Shown one piece after another: positions 17,895 to 26,882 of a DNA stretch of 64,000 nucleotides. Each line of letters begins with the position of its first letter. Position 1 is the first letter of the stretch. The notes under the pieces are model-generated. The model was not told where the DNA came from. It worked only from the letters and a program-made list of their open reading frames with translations, and did not search any database. This stretch comes from JAAXVQ01 sp964604705 (GTDB lineage Bacteria > Oederibacteriota > JAAXVQ01). Both the position numbers and the translations under genes were made by a program. The stretch covers positions 1 to 64,000 of the forward strand of contig CAZSAP010000017.1 in the NCBI GenBank assembly GCA_964604705.1, written 5' to 3'.

Positions 17895-18671
17895 TTATCC
17901 CTCCGAAGGTTCCGGCAACATCAAGCGCAATCCATCGTACGCCAGGGTCACGCGTCGGGGCATGGTCGCTTGCGTCTGCTTGTACCCCAATAAATGACAG
18001 GTATGCGTGAAGTAGGTGTGACGGGCCTTGATCCGGCGCGCCTCGGCCAAGGCCTGCTCCACGGAAAAATGGGTTTCATGCGGTTGATACCGCAGTGCAT
18101 CCAACACCAAAACATCCAAGTTCTGCAAATGCGCGTAGGTCGCCTCCGGAATCCGGGATACATCGGTAATGTAGGCAAAACTTCCCAGTCGATACCCGAA
18201 GACCCGCAATTTTCCGTGCCATACGGGAAGCGGCTCAACCTTAAGCGTCCCCAAATGAAAAGGACGAGTCACCGCCTTAAGATCCAAGCGGGGTTTGCCC
18301 CCGCCTTGCTGGGTGTTACGAAATGCGTAATCAAACCGTTCCCGCAGACGGGCCAACGCGGGTGCCGGGCCATAGATGGGAAAATGCTTGCCTGAACGCT
18401 CCGAAAAAATCCGCACATCGTCGAGTCCGCCGATGTGATCCGCATGGGCATGGGTCAATAACATCGCATCCACATGGTGCACGCCCTGCGCCACGGCCTG
18501 GAGGCGGAACTCCGGTGCCACGTCAATCAACAGCGTCTGCCCGTGTGTCTCGATCACCACCGAGGCGCGGGTACGCTTGTCCTTAGGGTCGCGGGAACGG
18601 CAGACCGCACAGGCGCACCCGATGACCGGTACGCCATGACTGGTGCCTGTGCCTAAGAAAGTGATTCGCAT
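17895..18671 (-). CDS. PhnP-like metallo-beta-lactamase fold hydrolase
   Basis: A 258-residue metal-dependent hydrolase. The metal site THAHADH (His74, His76, Asp78, His79) is typical of the metallo-beta-lactamase fold. Cys19, Cys21 and Cys24 in GCACAVC match the extra zinc-binding cysteines of PhnP-type phosphodiesterases. PhnP itself acts on cyclic phosphodiesters in phosphonate use, but no phn genes are nearby, so a general phosphodiesterase role is more likely. GGAG precedes the start. Confidence 0.88.
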   Translation of the reverse strand: MRITFLGTGTSHGVPVIGCACAVCRSRDPKDKRTRASVVIETHGQTLLIDVAPEFRLQAVAQGVHHVDAMLLTHAHADHIGGLDDVRIFSERSGKHFPIYGPAPALARLRERFDYAFRNTQQGGGKPRLDLKAVTRPFHLGTLKVEPLPVWHGKLRVFGYRLGSFAYITDVSRIPEATYAHLQNLDVLVLDALRYQPHETHFSVEQALAEARRIKARHTYFTHTCHLLGYKQTQATMPRRVTLAYDGLRLMLPEPSEG

Positions 18672-18786
18672 GCACTCTGCTCCTTACCAAGTTTCCTTGT
18701 CCCTTTGGGGATTTGGGTATACTAGATCCTGAACGGCGGCTTGTAAATCATTTTCCACTACACCGCTCTTTTTATTCAGGAAATCC

Positions 18787-18814
18787 TTGTCAAACACGAT
18801 CCTTCTACTATATG
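18787..18814 (+). promoter_or_regulatory. Promoter of the barrel/TPR gene
   Basis: A -35 TTGTCA (18787-18792, five of six consensus bases) and a -10 TATATG (18809-18814) are separated by 16 bp. The start of transcription would be near 18821, giving a leader of about 30 nt before the ATG at 18850. This placement argues against the upstream TTG at 18787 being a start codon. Confidence 0.55.
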
Positions 18815-18849
18815 TTACTGTTCATTTCGTACTGTGTCAAAGGAGTCGC

Positions 18850-20247
18850 ATGTCGCTTCGCAAGATTCTGGGTATCGCCGGGTTTGTGTGGGTATGGTCC
18901 GTTCCCGCAGTTTGGGCCTTTACCAGCACAACCGTGATCGGAACCAACGATTGGAGCCTCACGACCACCTTGGATGAAGCCTATGCCAGACATACCTACG
19001 ATGAGGCGCAGGTTCATTACCGCGACACCACCTTGCACCATGACATCCTGGCATCCCTGCACTATGGGTTGACTCCCGGGTCGGAGCTATTCTTAACCAC
19101 CCCTGTGATTTCCTTGGGTCAAGCAACCATCAACCATGAATCACCCGGACAAAAGCCGGCTTTTTTTAGTGTTGTCGGCGGGGGCGCGCGCATTCAGTGG
19201 CTGGAAGATTCCGGCACGACTCCCGCGTGTATTTTGGAGACCGAGCTTTCGGTCCCTACCGGCCCGGCACGCTTCCGCGACTATGTGAATTACCTTGATC
19301 GCGGCGCTTCCCCACTTACCAGCGCCCGTCAACAAATGCTCCAGTTGACTGTCGGGGGTGTAACCAGCACCTACTTGGATCCTGTGGAGCTTCGTCTGGG
19401 GGTACATTATCTGACTCCAAGTCACACGACTTTTGACGTCAACGGCGTCCGACACGCCGTGGATTTTGGCCAAAGCCTCAAGGCCGATGCCGGCCTTAAT
19501 GTGACTCTGGGAAAATCCCTCTCCGTGACCCTTCAAGGCGAATGCATTTCTACATCGGCCTCGGTCTGGCGGCGCAACGGGCAGAACATTTTAGATGTGC
19601 CGAACACCTCAACCGATGCCCTAAGTTTACAGACCCATGCCATGACCGGACTCTTTTTGCATCAAGCCCTGGAAGCCTACGTGGGTCCGGCCATCACGCT
19701 TTCGGCCCAACCCGGACTGGACATCACCCTCGCCTGCCAAGCCGGCGTTACGCCCGACTCGGACACACTCCGCGTACGCCTGGATGTGGTTAAACTTTTC
19801 AAGCATGTACGCTTCCAGCCGAAAAAACGCGCCTCGGGAAGCCAGCGACGTTCGGCCAAAGACACGCAGGCCCTTTCCCGCCGCCAACAATCCGATGAAA
19901 TTCTGGCATTGTTGGATCAAGCCGACGAAGCACTTCATCGCGATGACCTCGCCGATGCGGTCGTGGCCTGGCGCGAGGTCTTGCGACGCAATTCCAAAAA
20001 CGCACGGGCCTTGCGTGGATTCCGCGATTACCAAGATGAAATCTCCGACGCGGTCAAACAACTCTATTTGGACGGCATGCAGGCCTACGTGCAAAACGAC
20101 TACGCCGGCGCCATTGAGCAATGGCAGGAAGCCTTGCGTTACGCACCCAACGACGCCAAGGTGCAAAACTCCATTGCCCAAACCCAAAAAAAATTGGAAA
20201 GCATCCGTCAAATCAAGCGTCAGACACCCACACCGACCACACCTTAA
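18850..20247 (+). CDS. Outer-membrane beta-barrel protein with C-terminal TPR domain
   Basis: A 465-residue exported protein. A signal peptide (about 1-25) leads into roughly 280 residues of alternating polar/hydrophobic strands, consistent with an outer-membrane barrel and loosely similar to the phenol-degradation MetA/transporter-like family. A basic linker and then two TPR-like helical repeats follow (DEALHRDDLADAVVAWREVLRR and GMQAYVQNDYAGAIEQWQEAL). Barrel-plus-TPR in one chain is unusual; the TPR would face the periplasm. AAAGGAG precedes the ATG. It is the first gene of a plus-strand cluster with the PAP2 phosphatase and the porin. Confidence 0.7.
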   Translation: MSLRKILGIAGFVWVWSVPAVWAFTSTTVIGTNDWSLTTTLDEAYARHTYDEAQVHYRDTTLHHDILASLHYGLTPGSELFLTTPVISLGQATINHESPGQKPAFFSVVGGGARIQWLEDSGTTPACILETELSVPTGPARFRDYVNYLDRGASPLTSARQQMLQLTVGGVTSTYLDPVELRLGVHYLTPSHTTFDVNGVRHAVDFGQSLKADAGLNVTLGKSLSVTLQGECISTSASVWRRNGQNILDVPNTSTDALSLQTHAMTGLFLHQALEAYVGPAITLSAQPGLDITLACQAGVTPDSDTLRVRLDVVKLFKHVRFQPKKRASGSQRRSAKDTQALSRRQQSDEILALLDQADEALHRDDLADAVVAWREVLRRNSKNARALRGFRDYQDEISDAVKQLYLDGMQAYVQNDYAGAIEQWQEALRYAPNDAKVQNSIAQTQKKLESIRQIKRQTPTPTTP

Positions 20248-20382
20248 ATCGGCATCTCGCCTGGCCTGGGCTTGCCCTCATTCCGCGCATCCCTCTTCCC
20301 TACATTTTCCAGCTTGCATGCCAAGGATTTTTGCTCTATGGTAGTCCGAGTAAGCCCAACTCCACGCGAAGGATCTCCGTCC

Positions 20383-21168
20383 ATGAAGTTTTGGTTTGTC
20401 CTACTTGGTCTGCTCGCCTGGCTGCCACTAAGCGCCTTGGCTGAAGAAAGCGTTCCGGTTCAGGGTAGCCCTTCGTTGTGGTCCAACATCGGAAACGAAT
20501 GGATCGAGGTCGCTGAATCCCCCCTCGACGGAACCCTCACCGGTTACTTGGTGGCGGCGGGCCTGGGCGGGGCCTTGGCCGTAAGTCTGCAACACGACGT
20601 GACTTGGTATCGTGCAGTGCAGGATCGGCGCGACCCCACTCAGGACAAAATCATGCCGGTGGTCACGCTGTTGGGCGATGGTTGGTTTCATGTCGGCGCC
20701 GCGGCGGCGTTGTACCAATTCGGCGATACGCGTGAGCAGCAGGTCGCCGCCCAGTTGGTGGAAGGGCAGATCAACATTGCCCTGCTCTCCCTGGTCAGCA
20801 AATGGGCCTTCTCCGCCTCCCGTCCCAACGACGACGACACTCAGCGCCGTTGGTTCACCGGCACCCTGGGTGACTCCAGTTTTCCTTCCGGGCATTCCCT
20901 GACGGTCTTCTGCAGTGCCGCCATTCTCGGACATGCCTATCACGCCGAATGGGTGGCGTATCCTCTGGCCGCGGCCGTGGCCTATTCGCGCGTCTACAAC
21001 CAAAAACACTGGCCCTCCGATACTGTCGCCGGTGCCGGATTGGGTATGCTCATCGGCTATGCCGTGGTCGCCTGGCATGAAGGCCTTGCGGAAAAAGATC
21101 CAGCCATCCGCTTCACAGCCGTGCCGTCTGATGACGGTGCCCAATTTCTCGTCACATGGTGCTACTAA
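20383..21168 (+). CDS. PAP2 family phosphatase
   Basis: A 261-residue membrane or periplasmic acid phosphatase. A signal peptide covers about residues 1-20. All three family motifs are present: KWAFSASRP (motif 1), FPSGHS (motif 2) and SRVYNQKHWPSD (motif 3), supplying the His nucleophile. Likely substrates are lipid phosphates such as undecaprenyl diphosphate or lipid A phosphate, but the specificity is not visible. GAAGGA precedes the ATG. The stop overlaps the porin ATG (TAATG), so the two genes are probably co-translated. Confidence 0.92.
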   Translation: MKFWFVLLGLLAWLPLSALAEESVPVQGSPSLWSNIGNEWIEVAESPLDGTLTGYLVAAGLGGALAVSLQHDVTWYRAVQDRRDPTQDKIMPVVTLLGDGWFHVGAAAALYQFGDTREQQVAAQLVEGQINIALLSLVSKWAFSASRPNDDDTQRRWFTGTLGDSSFPSGHSLTVFCSAAILGHAYHAEWVAYPLAAAVAYSRVYNQKHWPSDTVAGAGLGMLIGYAVVAWHEGLAEKDPAIRFTAVPSDDGAQFLVTWCY

Positions 21169-22385
21169 TGCGTCCCTTGCGCTGGACCCTACGGCCTTGG
21201 CTCCTGCTCGGATGCCTCGGGTTCCTACTTGGTTCCAACCTTCCTTGCGCGACCGCGGCGGCTACCCGTGATGAATTTTTATCGGTTTTCGATTTTTCCG
21301 GATACATCCAAGGACGATTCACGGCCCATGTCTATCAACCCGACTCTGCCCCCGGAGCCTTGAACACACTCACGCCCCCGGATCGCGCCGGAGGCGAAGC
21401 CACCACCCAAGCCTTGATCAAGCGCTTGGAGTTCAATCTCAACACCTCGCTGCCTTGGGAGCACTGGGGGCTAAAAACCACCACCACGGTGAATGGATCG
21501 CAAACCGCGTTCAAAGATATCTACGCCACCTATGCTCCGAACCGAACCTGGCTGGCAAAACTCGGCCGCTTCCGTGTACCCTTTGGATTGGACCCACAAT
21601 CGTCCTCGCGTGACATGGATACGGTCGAGCGTCCCATGATCTACAGTTATGGCAATTTCGGTTGGGTCGCTCCGCTGGGTTTTGATTTTGTCGGCGACCG
21701 AGATTACGGAGTCCGCTTGGATTGGACGCCGCCGCCAGGGTTTGCCAACTTCGCCCCGATTCTGGAAACCGCTTGGGTCTGTGGCAATGGGCACGATGTA
21801 ACCCTCCGACCCGGGTCTCAAATCATGGCCCGGCTCGCGGTGGCCAATCGCGTCCGCTTTGAAGAGCTGCGCAACGACGTGATCGCCGGTGTTTCCTATT
21901 CGTACGGAGCGAATCGCTTCAGCCGGCGTACCGAGGCCTATCTTCCGATCGGCCTCCCTGGCGATTTGGATCAAGCACCCGAACAAGCGGTCCAGGCTGA
22001 TGATTTAGGCTCGCGAGGCGAAGTTCAAGTTTTAGGTGTGGATGTCTTGCTGCGCATGAACAATTTGGTATTAAAAGGTGAAGCCTTGACCCGCAGGGTC
22101 AAGGGTTTCGATGCCCAGGGATACTACGCCACGGCCATTTTGGAGTTTGGCACCTTCGGTATCCCAGTGGATCTGGTCGCACGTTGGGAGGAGGCCATTT
22201 CCGGGTACGCCGATGGCATCCACCTTCCAAACCAGTGGTACCAAGGCATTACCGCAGGCTGTACTTGGCGCCCAGCAAAAACCTGGCGCATCCAAGCCAA
22301 CTACCTGATGCTGAGTATCGACAATGTCCCGCATGGATTTCCCGGGGCCGATGTAGGTGTGTTGCAAGTAGAGTGGCTGTTCTAG
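21168..22385 (+). CDS. Phosphate-selective-type porin (OprO/P-like)
   Basis: A 405-residue outer-membrane porin. A signal peptide (about 1-30) is followed by the barrel: FDFSGYIQGRFTAHVYQ at the start, LGRFRVPFG in the middle, and a C-terminal phenylalanine (VEWLF). This pattern matches the OprO/OprP porin superfamily. The pairing with a PAP2 phosphatase could suggest phosphate uptake, but that is inference. The start is taken at the TAATG overlap (21168); an ATG four codons upstream is also possible. The stop codon overlaps the left arm of a fold-back element. Confidence 0.82.
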   Translation: MRPLRWTLRPWLLLGCLGFLLGSNLPCATAAATRDEFLSVFDFSGYIQGRFTAHVYQPDSAPGALNTLTPPDRAGGEATTQALIKRLEFNLNTSLPWEHWGLKTTTTVNGSQTAFKDIYATYAPNRTWLAKLGRFRVPFGLDPQSSSRDMDTVERPMIYSYGNFGWVAPLGFDFVGDRDYGVRLDWTPPPGFANFAPILETAWVCGNGHDVTLRPGSQIMARLAVANRVRFEELRNDVIAGVSYSYGANRFSRRTEAYLPIGLPGDLDQAPEQAVQADDLGSRGEVQVLGVDVLLRMNNLVLKGEALTRRVKGFDAQGYYATAILEFGTFGIPVDLVARWEEAISGYADGIHLPNQWYQGITAGCTWRPAKTWRIQANYLMLSIDNVPHGFPGADVGVLQVEWLF

Positions 22386-22552
22386 TCAGCAGTAGGGATG
22401 TTCTTTTTTTGTGCTTCGTAAGGCCCTCTCCATCTAGCCGTTTGCTTCAAATTTTCCTTCTACCCCAGGAAAATTATTCCGCAAACCGGCAAAATATTTT
22501 TATGAGTAGGCTGAGTACGCAGCACAAAAAAAGAACATCCCTACTGCTGACT
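22384..22552. repeat. Fold-back element, conserved-core family, copy 1
   Basis: A 169-bp palindromic element. The outer arms (22384-22420 and 22516-22552) are 37 bp with one mismatch. The inner 95 nt hold stem P2 (22437-22445 with 22481-22490, one bulge) and stem P3 (22450-22457 with 22468-22475, 8 bp). Invariant blocks shared with the copy at 40199-40359 include the 5' CGTAAGGCC...CCATC, ATTCC between P3 and P2, and GTAGGCTGRGTACG at the 3' end. The left arm starts inside the porin stop codon. There is no T-run and no ORF. It looks like a structured DNA or RNA element, not a simple terminator. Confidence 0.85.
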
Positions 22553-22711
22553 CAAACGATTTAGTAAATATCGCTATGGAACTATGGTTGTGAAAGCCTC
22601 AGAGAAAATCCTTTCCGCGAGGATTTTCGATGCGGAGTGCCCCTCTCTGAGGGGAACGCCTTTCACAGCTATAGTTCCATAGCGATATTACCTTCTCCCT
22701 GAGGTGACGTT
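22386..22711. other. Gene-free stretch of 326 bp holding two fold-back elements
   Basis: No coding sequence is supported between the porin stop and the DUF362 start. The stretch is almost filled by two structured elements, 22384-22552 and 22567-22689, separated by 14 bp. The ribosome-binding site of the DUF362 gene (GAGGTGA) is in the last 15 bp. Confidence 0.8.
22567..22689. repeat. Fold-back element with inner pseudoknot potential
   Basis: A 123-bp palindromic element directly upstream of the DUF362 gene. Outer arms (22567-22596 and 22660-22689) are 30 bp with 28 Watson-Crick pairs and two G-U-type wobble positions. A 9-bp second stem joins 22597-22605 with 22644-22652. Inside it, AAAATCC (22605-22611) pairs with GGATTTT (22621-22627); the loop TCCGC (22614-22618) can pair with GCGGA (22632-22636), an H-type pseudoknot. 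Its end lies 22 bp before the ATG, so a regulatory leader is possible. Its core differs from the copy at 22384. Confidence 0.75.
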
Positions 22712-23863
22712 ATGCCGAAATCCAAAGTAGCGCTGGTGCGCTGTGACTCGTACGAACCGGCGGTGGTGGAAGCCGCCATGCAGCGCGGATTGGACTTGAT
22801 CGGCGGAATCTCCGCCTTTATCCGCCCCGGCGAACCCGTGCTCTTCAAGCCCAATCTGCTCACGCCGGACCCTCCGGAGCTCTGCGTGACCACGCATCCA
22901 GCCATACTGCGCGCCGCGGCTCGCCTCTTTCAGGCCGCAGGCTCGGCCACAGCCTACGGGGATTCCCCGGCCGTAGGCAGCCCCGCAGGTGTGGCCAAAA
23001 AAACCGGACTCAGTGAGGTGGCCGATGAGCTGGGCATAACCTTGGCTGATTTTGTCACCCCCGTAGAGGTTTCGTTTCCCGAAGGGCATCAGAATAAGAA
23101 ATTCGTTCTGGCCAAGGCCGTAGCGGATCGCACCCACGCCCTGGTAAATCTGCCCAAAATGAAAACCCATGGCCTCATGCGCACCACCGGCGCTGTAAAA
23201 AATCTCTTTGGGTGCATCCCGGGTCTGCTCAAAGCGGAATTCCATGTGAAATTGCCCAACGCGCATCCGTTCGGACGCATGCTGGTGGACCTGAATTTAT
23301 GCGTTCAACCGCGCTTGCACATTATGGATGGCGTCATGGCCATGCAAGGCAACGGACCGCGCAGTGGCACGCCTTTGGCCGTGCATGCCTTGCTGCTCTC
23401 GGCCGATCCTGTAGCGCTGGATGCCACCGTTGCACGGTTGATGGATATGGACCCACTCGTCCCCCCCACAGCCGCGTACGGCCTAGAATACGGGTTGGGC
23501 ACCTACAAGTCCGAGGACATTGACGTGGTAGGGGATTCCATTGAGTCGCTTCGTCCCAAACGTTACAAGGCGGTTAAACTACCAGTCCCAGAAAAAGATC
23601 CCTCAGGAAAGGTTCAGTTTTTGCGCCAATGGCTTGTTCCGCGCCCGGTGATCAAACACGCGCGTTGCACGCGTTGCGGGACCTGTGTACGCATGTGCCC
23701 GGTTCAGCCTAAAGCCGTGGACTGGAAGGCCGGAGACAAGACCAAGCCCCCGGAGTACGATTACCCGCGTTGCATTCGTTGCTACTGCTGCCAAGAACTT
23801 TGCCCGGAACGTGCCATTAACATTCGCACGCCGTTGTTGGGCCGGCTCATCCGACGCGGATGA
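22712..23863 (+). CDS. DUF362 domain protein with two 4Fe-4S clusters
   Basis: A 383-residue protein. The N-terminal 290 residues form a DUF362 domain (VLFKPNLL, KMKTHGLMRTTGAVKNLFGC). The C-terminus carries two ferredoxin-type 4Fe-4S motifs, CTRCGTCVRMCP and CIRCYCCQELCP. Members are found widely in anaerobes and are predicted to act in redox reactions, but no substrate is known. GAGGTGA precedes the ATG. The gene follows a fold-back element that could regulate it, and it ends at a strong bidirectional terminator. Confidence 0.92.
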   Translation: MPKSKVALVRCDSYEPAVVEAAMQRGLDLIGGISAFIRPGEPVLFKPNLLTPDPPELCVTTHPAILRAAARLFQAAGSATAYGDSPAVGSPAGVAKKTGLSEVADELGITLADFVTPVEVSFPEGHQNKKFVLAKAVADRTHALVNLPKMKTHGLMRTTGAVKNLFGCIPGLLKAEFHVKLPNAHPFGRMLVDLNLCVQPRLHIMDGVMAMQGNGPRSGTPLAVHALLLSADPVALDATVARLMDMDPLVPPTAAYGLEYGLGTYKSEDIDVVGDSIESLRPKRYKAVKLPVPEKDPSGKVQFLRQWLVPRPVIKHARCTRCGTCVRMCPVQPKAVDWKAGDKTKPPEYDYPRCIRCYCCQELCPERAINIRTPLLGRLIRRG

Positions 23864-23906
23864 ACCTGAACCCAGCGTTGGTTCTAGGATAAAAACTTAT
23901 GCCCTG

Positions 23907-23950
23907 AAATAAAAAAGAGGCTCGGCAATTACCGAGCCTCTTTTTTATTT
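23907..23950. terminator. Bidirectional Rho-independent terminator
   Basis: A perfect 19-bp inverted repeat (23907-23925 with 23932-23950) with a 6-nt loop. Its outer parts supply a T-run on each strand. It separates the plus-strand DUF362 gene from the convergent minus-strand repeat-protein gene. Confidence 0.95.
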
Positions 23951-23966
23951 CTCCAGATCCTAACCT

Positions 23967-26752
23967 TTACTTTAAAGGAAAGGTTAACACAATGGACTCG
24001 CCTTTATCGGTCTCAATCCCTTCCTTGGTTAACGCCGAGATCGAAAACCGCCATGCTCCGGGATCCATGGTTTTTAAATACATAAAGTTCGCATCCAAGG
24101 GAGTCTCTTCAACCTTCACCATATTTCCGGCCGGCCCCTTCCCCCGGTATACATAATACTTTCGCATCATACCCTCGTTGTTCCAGTACAGCATAACTCC
24201 GGTGCCGACTTTCACAAACGAAGGTTTGTCCGGCGCTTTCCGCCAAGCGGCTTCTTGTTCCCGCAGCGTGGTCTTCATTTTATCGGATTCGCCCTTGACC
24301 GCTTCCATTTCTTTTTTCAAATTGTTCATTTGTTTCTCAAACGACTGCTTGGTCAGTTCGGCATCTCCGGCCGACATTTTTTTCGCCACGATCCAAGCCG
24401 GAACCGCACCCAACAACGCACCAATTAAAATCCCGACCATAATCGGGAAACCCCAAATCACTTTGGCCGGCGCGGTGTCTTCCTCGTCTTCCTGGGCTTG
24501 GCGAAGACTAAATTCCGCCCGTCCGGTCCCTTCTGCCCGCGATCCATCGTGCGCATGAGCATGCGCTGAAACTGTGCTCTCGGTCCGGGAAGCTGCCACG
24601 GCGCGAGCCGCGACCTCTACACGCGATTCCGTTTCTTCTTCCATCACAGGTGCCACGGGACGCGATACCACTTCCGCTTCCATCACGGGCGCCACGGGAC
24701 GCGACACCACTTCCTCTTCCATCACAGGCGCCACAGGCTGCGACACCACTTCCTCTTCCATCACAGGCGCCACAGGCTGCGACACCACTTCCTCNNNNNN
24801 NNNNNNNNNNNNNNNNNNNNNNNNNNNNNNNNNNNNNNNNNNNNNNNNNNNNNNNNNNNNNNNNNNNNNNNNNNNNNNNNNNNNNNNNNNNNNNCGGGCG
24901 CCACAGGCTGCGACACCACTTCCTCTTCCATCACGGGCGCCACAGGCTGCGACACCACTTCCTCTTCCATCACGGGCGCCACAGGCTGTGACACCACTTC
25001 TGGATTAGTCGTAGTCACGGCCTCATCCGCAGAGAACGTTTCAATTCGCGGCTCTTCGGTGGGTGGTTCAATCGGTTCTGACATTTCCGTTGCAGGCATG
25101 GTGGCCACTGTATCCCAGGTCAGATGCTCTTCAGGGCAGGCTGTTTCCAACGCCGGGGTCACATCGGTGTGCCCCTCGTGAGCCATGCTCATCTCAACTT
25201 CAGCGGCTGTGGATAAGGGTTGTGACTCAGGCACAACCTCGGCCCGCATATAGTCATCCGGCACTACAATCGTGGATGCATCTTTAACTTCCGCTGGAAC
25301 TTTTGTTTTTTTCTTTTTTGTAACTTTGGCAACGGGTTCAACCTCGGGATGCAGACGCTTACGCCCGCGTTTCTTTTTAATGGGTTCAGCTCCCGCAACG
25401 TCTCCGGCTCCAGTTTCAGAAACAGCCTGCGGTGCTTCAGGCGTTGGTTGGATCTCAGGGGCAGCGACCTCTTCAACCACTGAGGCCTGTGGTGCAACCG
25501 GTTCCCAAGCAGGAACAGTTTCCGGAACAACCTCGGTGGATTCCGTAGGGGCAGGAGTTGCCCAGGCCGGAACCGATTCACTAAGCGGGGTACTTTCCTG
25601 AACAAACTCAACCGGAGCCTCTGCCGCGGTAGTGTTCCAAGCTGTGTCCGCAATGGTTTCAGATGCGACACTCTCTACCGGAGCGGGTGTTTCCCAGGTC
25701 GGCACGCTCTCGCTGGCACTCTCTACTGAAGCGGGTGTTTCCCAGGTCGGCACGCTCTCGCTGGCACTCTCTACTGAAGCGGGTGTTTCCCAGGTCGGCA
25801 CGCTCTCGCTGGCACTCTCTACTGGAGCGGGTGTTTCCCAGGTCGGCACGCTCTCGCTGGCACTCTCTACTGGAGCGGGTGTTTCCCAGGTCGGCACGCT
25901 CTCGCTGGCACTCTCTACCGGAGCGGGTGTTTCCCAAGTCGGCATGTTCTCACTGATATTCTCTACCGGAATGGTACTCTCGTCTGAAATCCCGGTTTCT
26001 GGAGCAGGCTCTTCTTTCATGGCTTCGTCGAACAACGCCACCAGCTCCGAACCTAATTCCTGATGTAATTTCTGTTCTCCGTCTTCTTGAACAGGCATTG
26101 TCTCGGGTTCCGCCGGGGTCTCAAACGAAGGCAATTGAAAATCCGGGCTTTCCTGTACAGATTCATAGGTCACTTCCGGCGTGTTTGCCTCAACGGGCTC
26201 AGCAGGCGTATCCGCCACCCAGGTGTGCGCCTCAGCCACTTCAGGGTTACCCTCTGTACTCGATGCGTCGGTTGTTTCCGTTACTGTCTCGGTTGGTTCG
26301 GTGGGGGTGAACGTGTACTCAGGCACCGTTTCCGGTGCCACGCTGGCGGCCTGGTAGTTCAACATGTTCATAACCGCATCGGAAACAACCGCAGGTTGAT
26401 TGGCCGCGCGGGCGAACAAGACCTCGCACATTTCATTGAGTCCGGTTTGGTATTCTTCGGGCATGGCGTAAATCTGTGCAATGCCGTCCATCATCATTTT
26501 TACTTCGCTGAGCTGTTCTACGGTAGGATGATCGTAATTGTATCCGCGTTCCCAGAAGATGGCACCTAAAAATCCCGCCAGGTGCTGTTGCAAACCGGCT
26601 TCATCTTGCTTGAGACCCACATCCGCATTGCCCTGCAGTTGGTTCAACCGGCTGATCACGAGATACGCGGTTACCATACCGTCCCGGGCGTCATTGGCTG
26701 TGATCCCACCTTGCGTCAATAATTGACGCAACCGTTGCAAATATTCTTCCAT
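23967..26752 (-). CDS. Repeat-rich single-pass membrane protein, interrupted by assembly gap
   Basis: I do not recognise this protein. It reads as one gene broken by the 100-N run. An N-terminal helical domain (about 1-130) is followed by a long Pro/Glu/Thr-rich region with two tandem repeat sets: six 16-residue units (ESVPTWETPAPVESAS type) and at least seven 13-residue units (SQPVAPVMEEEVV type). After the gap come one membrane helix (WGFPIMVGILIGALLGAVPAW), a coiled coil, and a C-terminal beta domain resembling FN3. The flanks fit one frame if 8+39n nt are missing. A strong GGAGGT precedes the ATG at 26752. The long acidic region is probably cytoplasmic; that is inference. Confidence 0.75.
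24636..24998. repeat. 39-bp tandem repeats encoding SQPVAPVMEEEVV units
   Basis: At least seven copies of a 39-bp unit are visible, three upstream and four downstream of the gap in the direction of translation. Copies nearest the gap are nearly identical, and those nearest the membrane segment have diverged (SRPVAPVMEAE). Near-identical copies of this length are a likely cause of the assembly break. Confidence 0.92.
24795..24894. other. Assembly gap (100 N)
   Basis: A run of exactly 100 N, a usual placeholder for a gap of unknown size. It falls inside the 39-bp tandem repeats, and the flanking frames do not join when counted as 100 nt. They join if the true gap is 8 nt plus a multiple of 39. 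Confidence 0.98.
25669..25956. repeat. Six 48-bp tandem repeats encoding ESVPTWETPAPVESAS units
   Basis: Units start at 25669, 25717, 25765, 25813, 25861 and 25909. The first five are almost identical at the DNA level (a few C/T and G/A changes); the sixth has several substitutions. The near identity suggests recent expansion or homogenisation rather than old duplication. Confidence 0.93.
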
Positions 26753-26882
26753 GTACTGTACCTCCGGTCAGCGGTTCAAACCTTGCCTATCTTAGTATAT
26801 TCCCCGTCGCAGCGCAACCAATGAATCAAAAAGCTTGCAAGCATTGACTTTTCCGGAATTCAACCCACGCACCGACGCCTGA

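Noticed and set aside
22384..22552. Fold-back element as an integron attC site
   Set aside because: Typical attC end motifs (GTTRRRY and its partner) and an integrase are missing.
25669..25956. Repeat array as a CRISPR
   Set aside because: Units are contiguous with no spacers, stay in one reading frame and encode a protein repeat.
26760..26790. TTCAAA-type stretch resembling a tRNA T-loop
   Set aside because: No acceptor stem or anticodon arm can be drawn around it.
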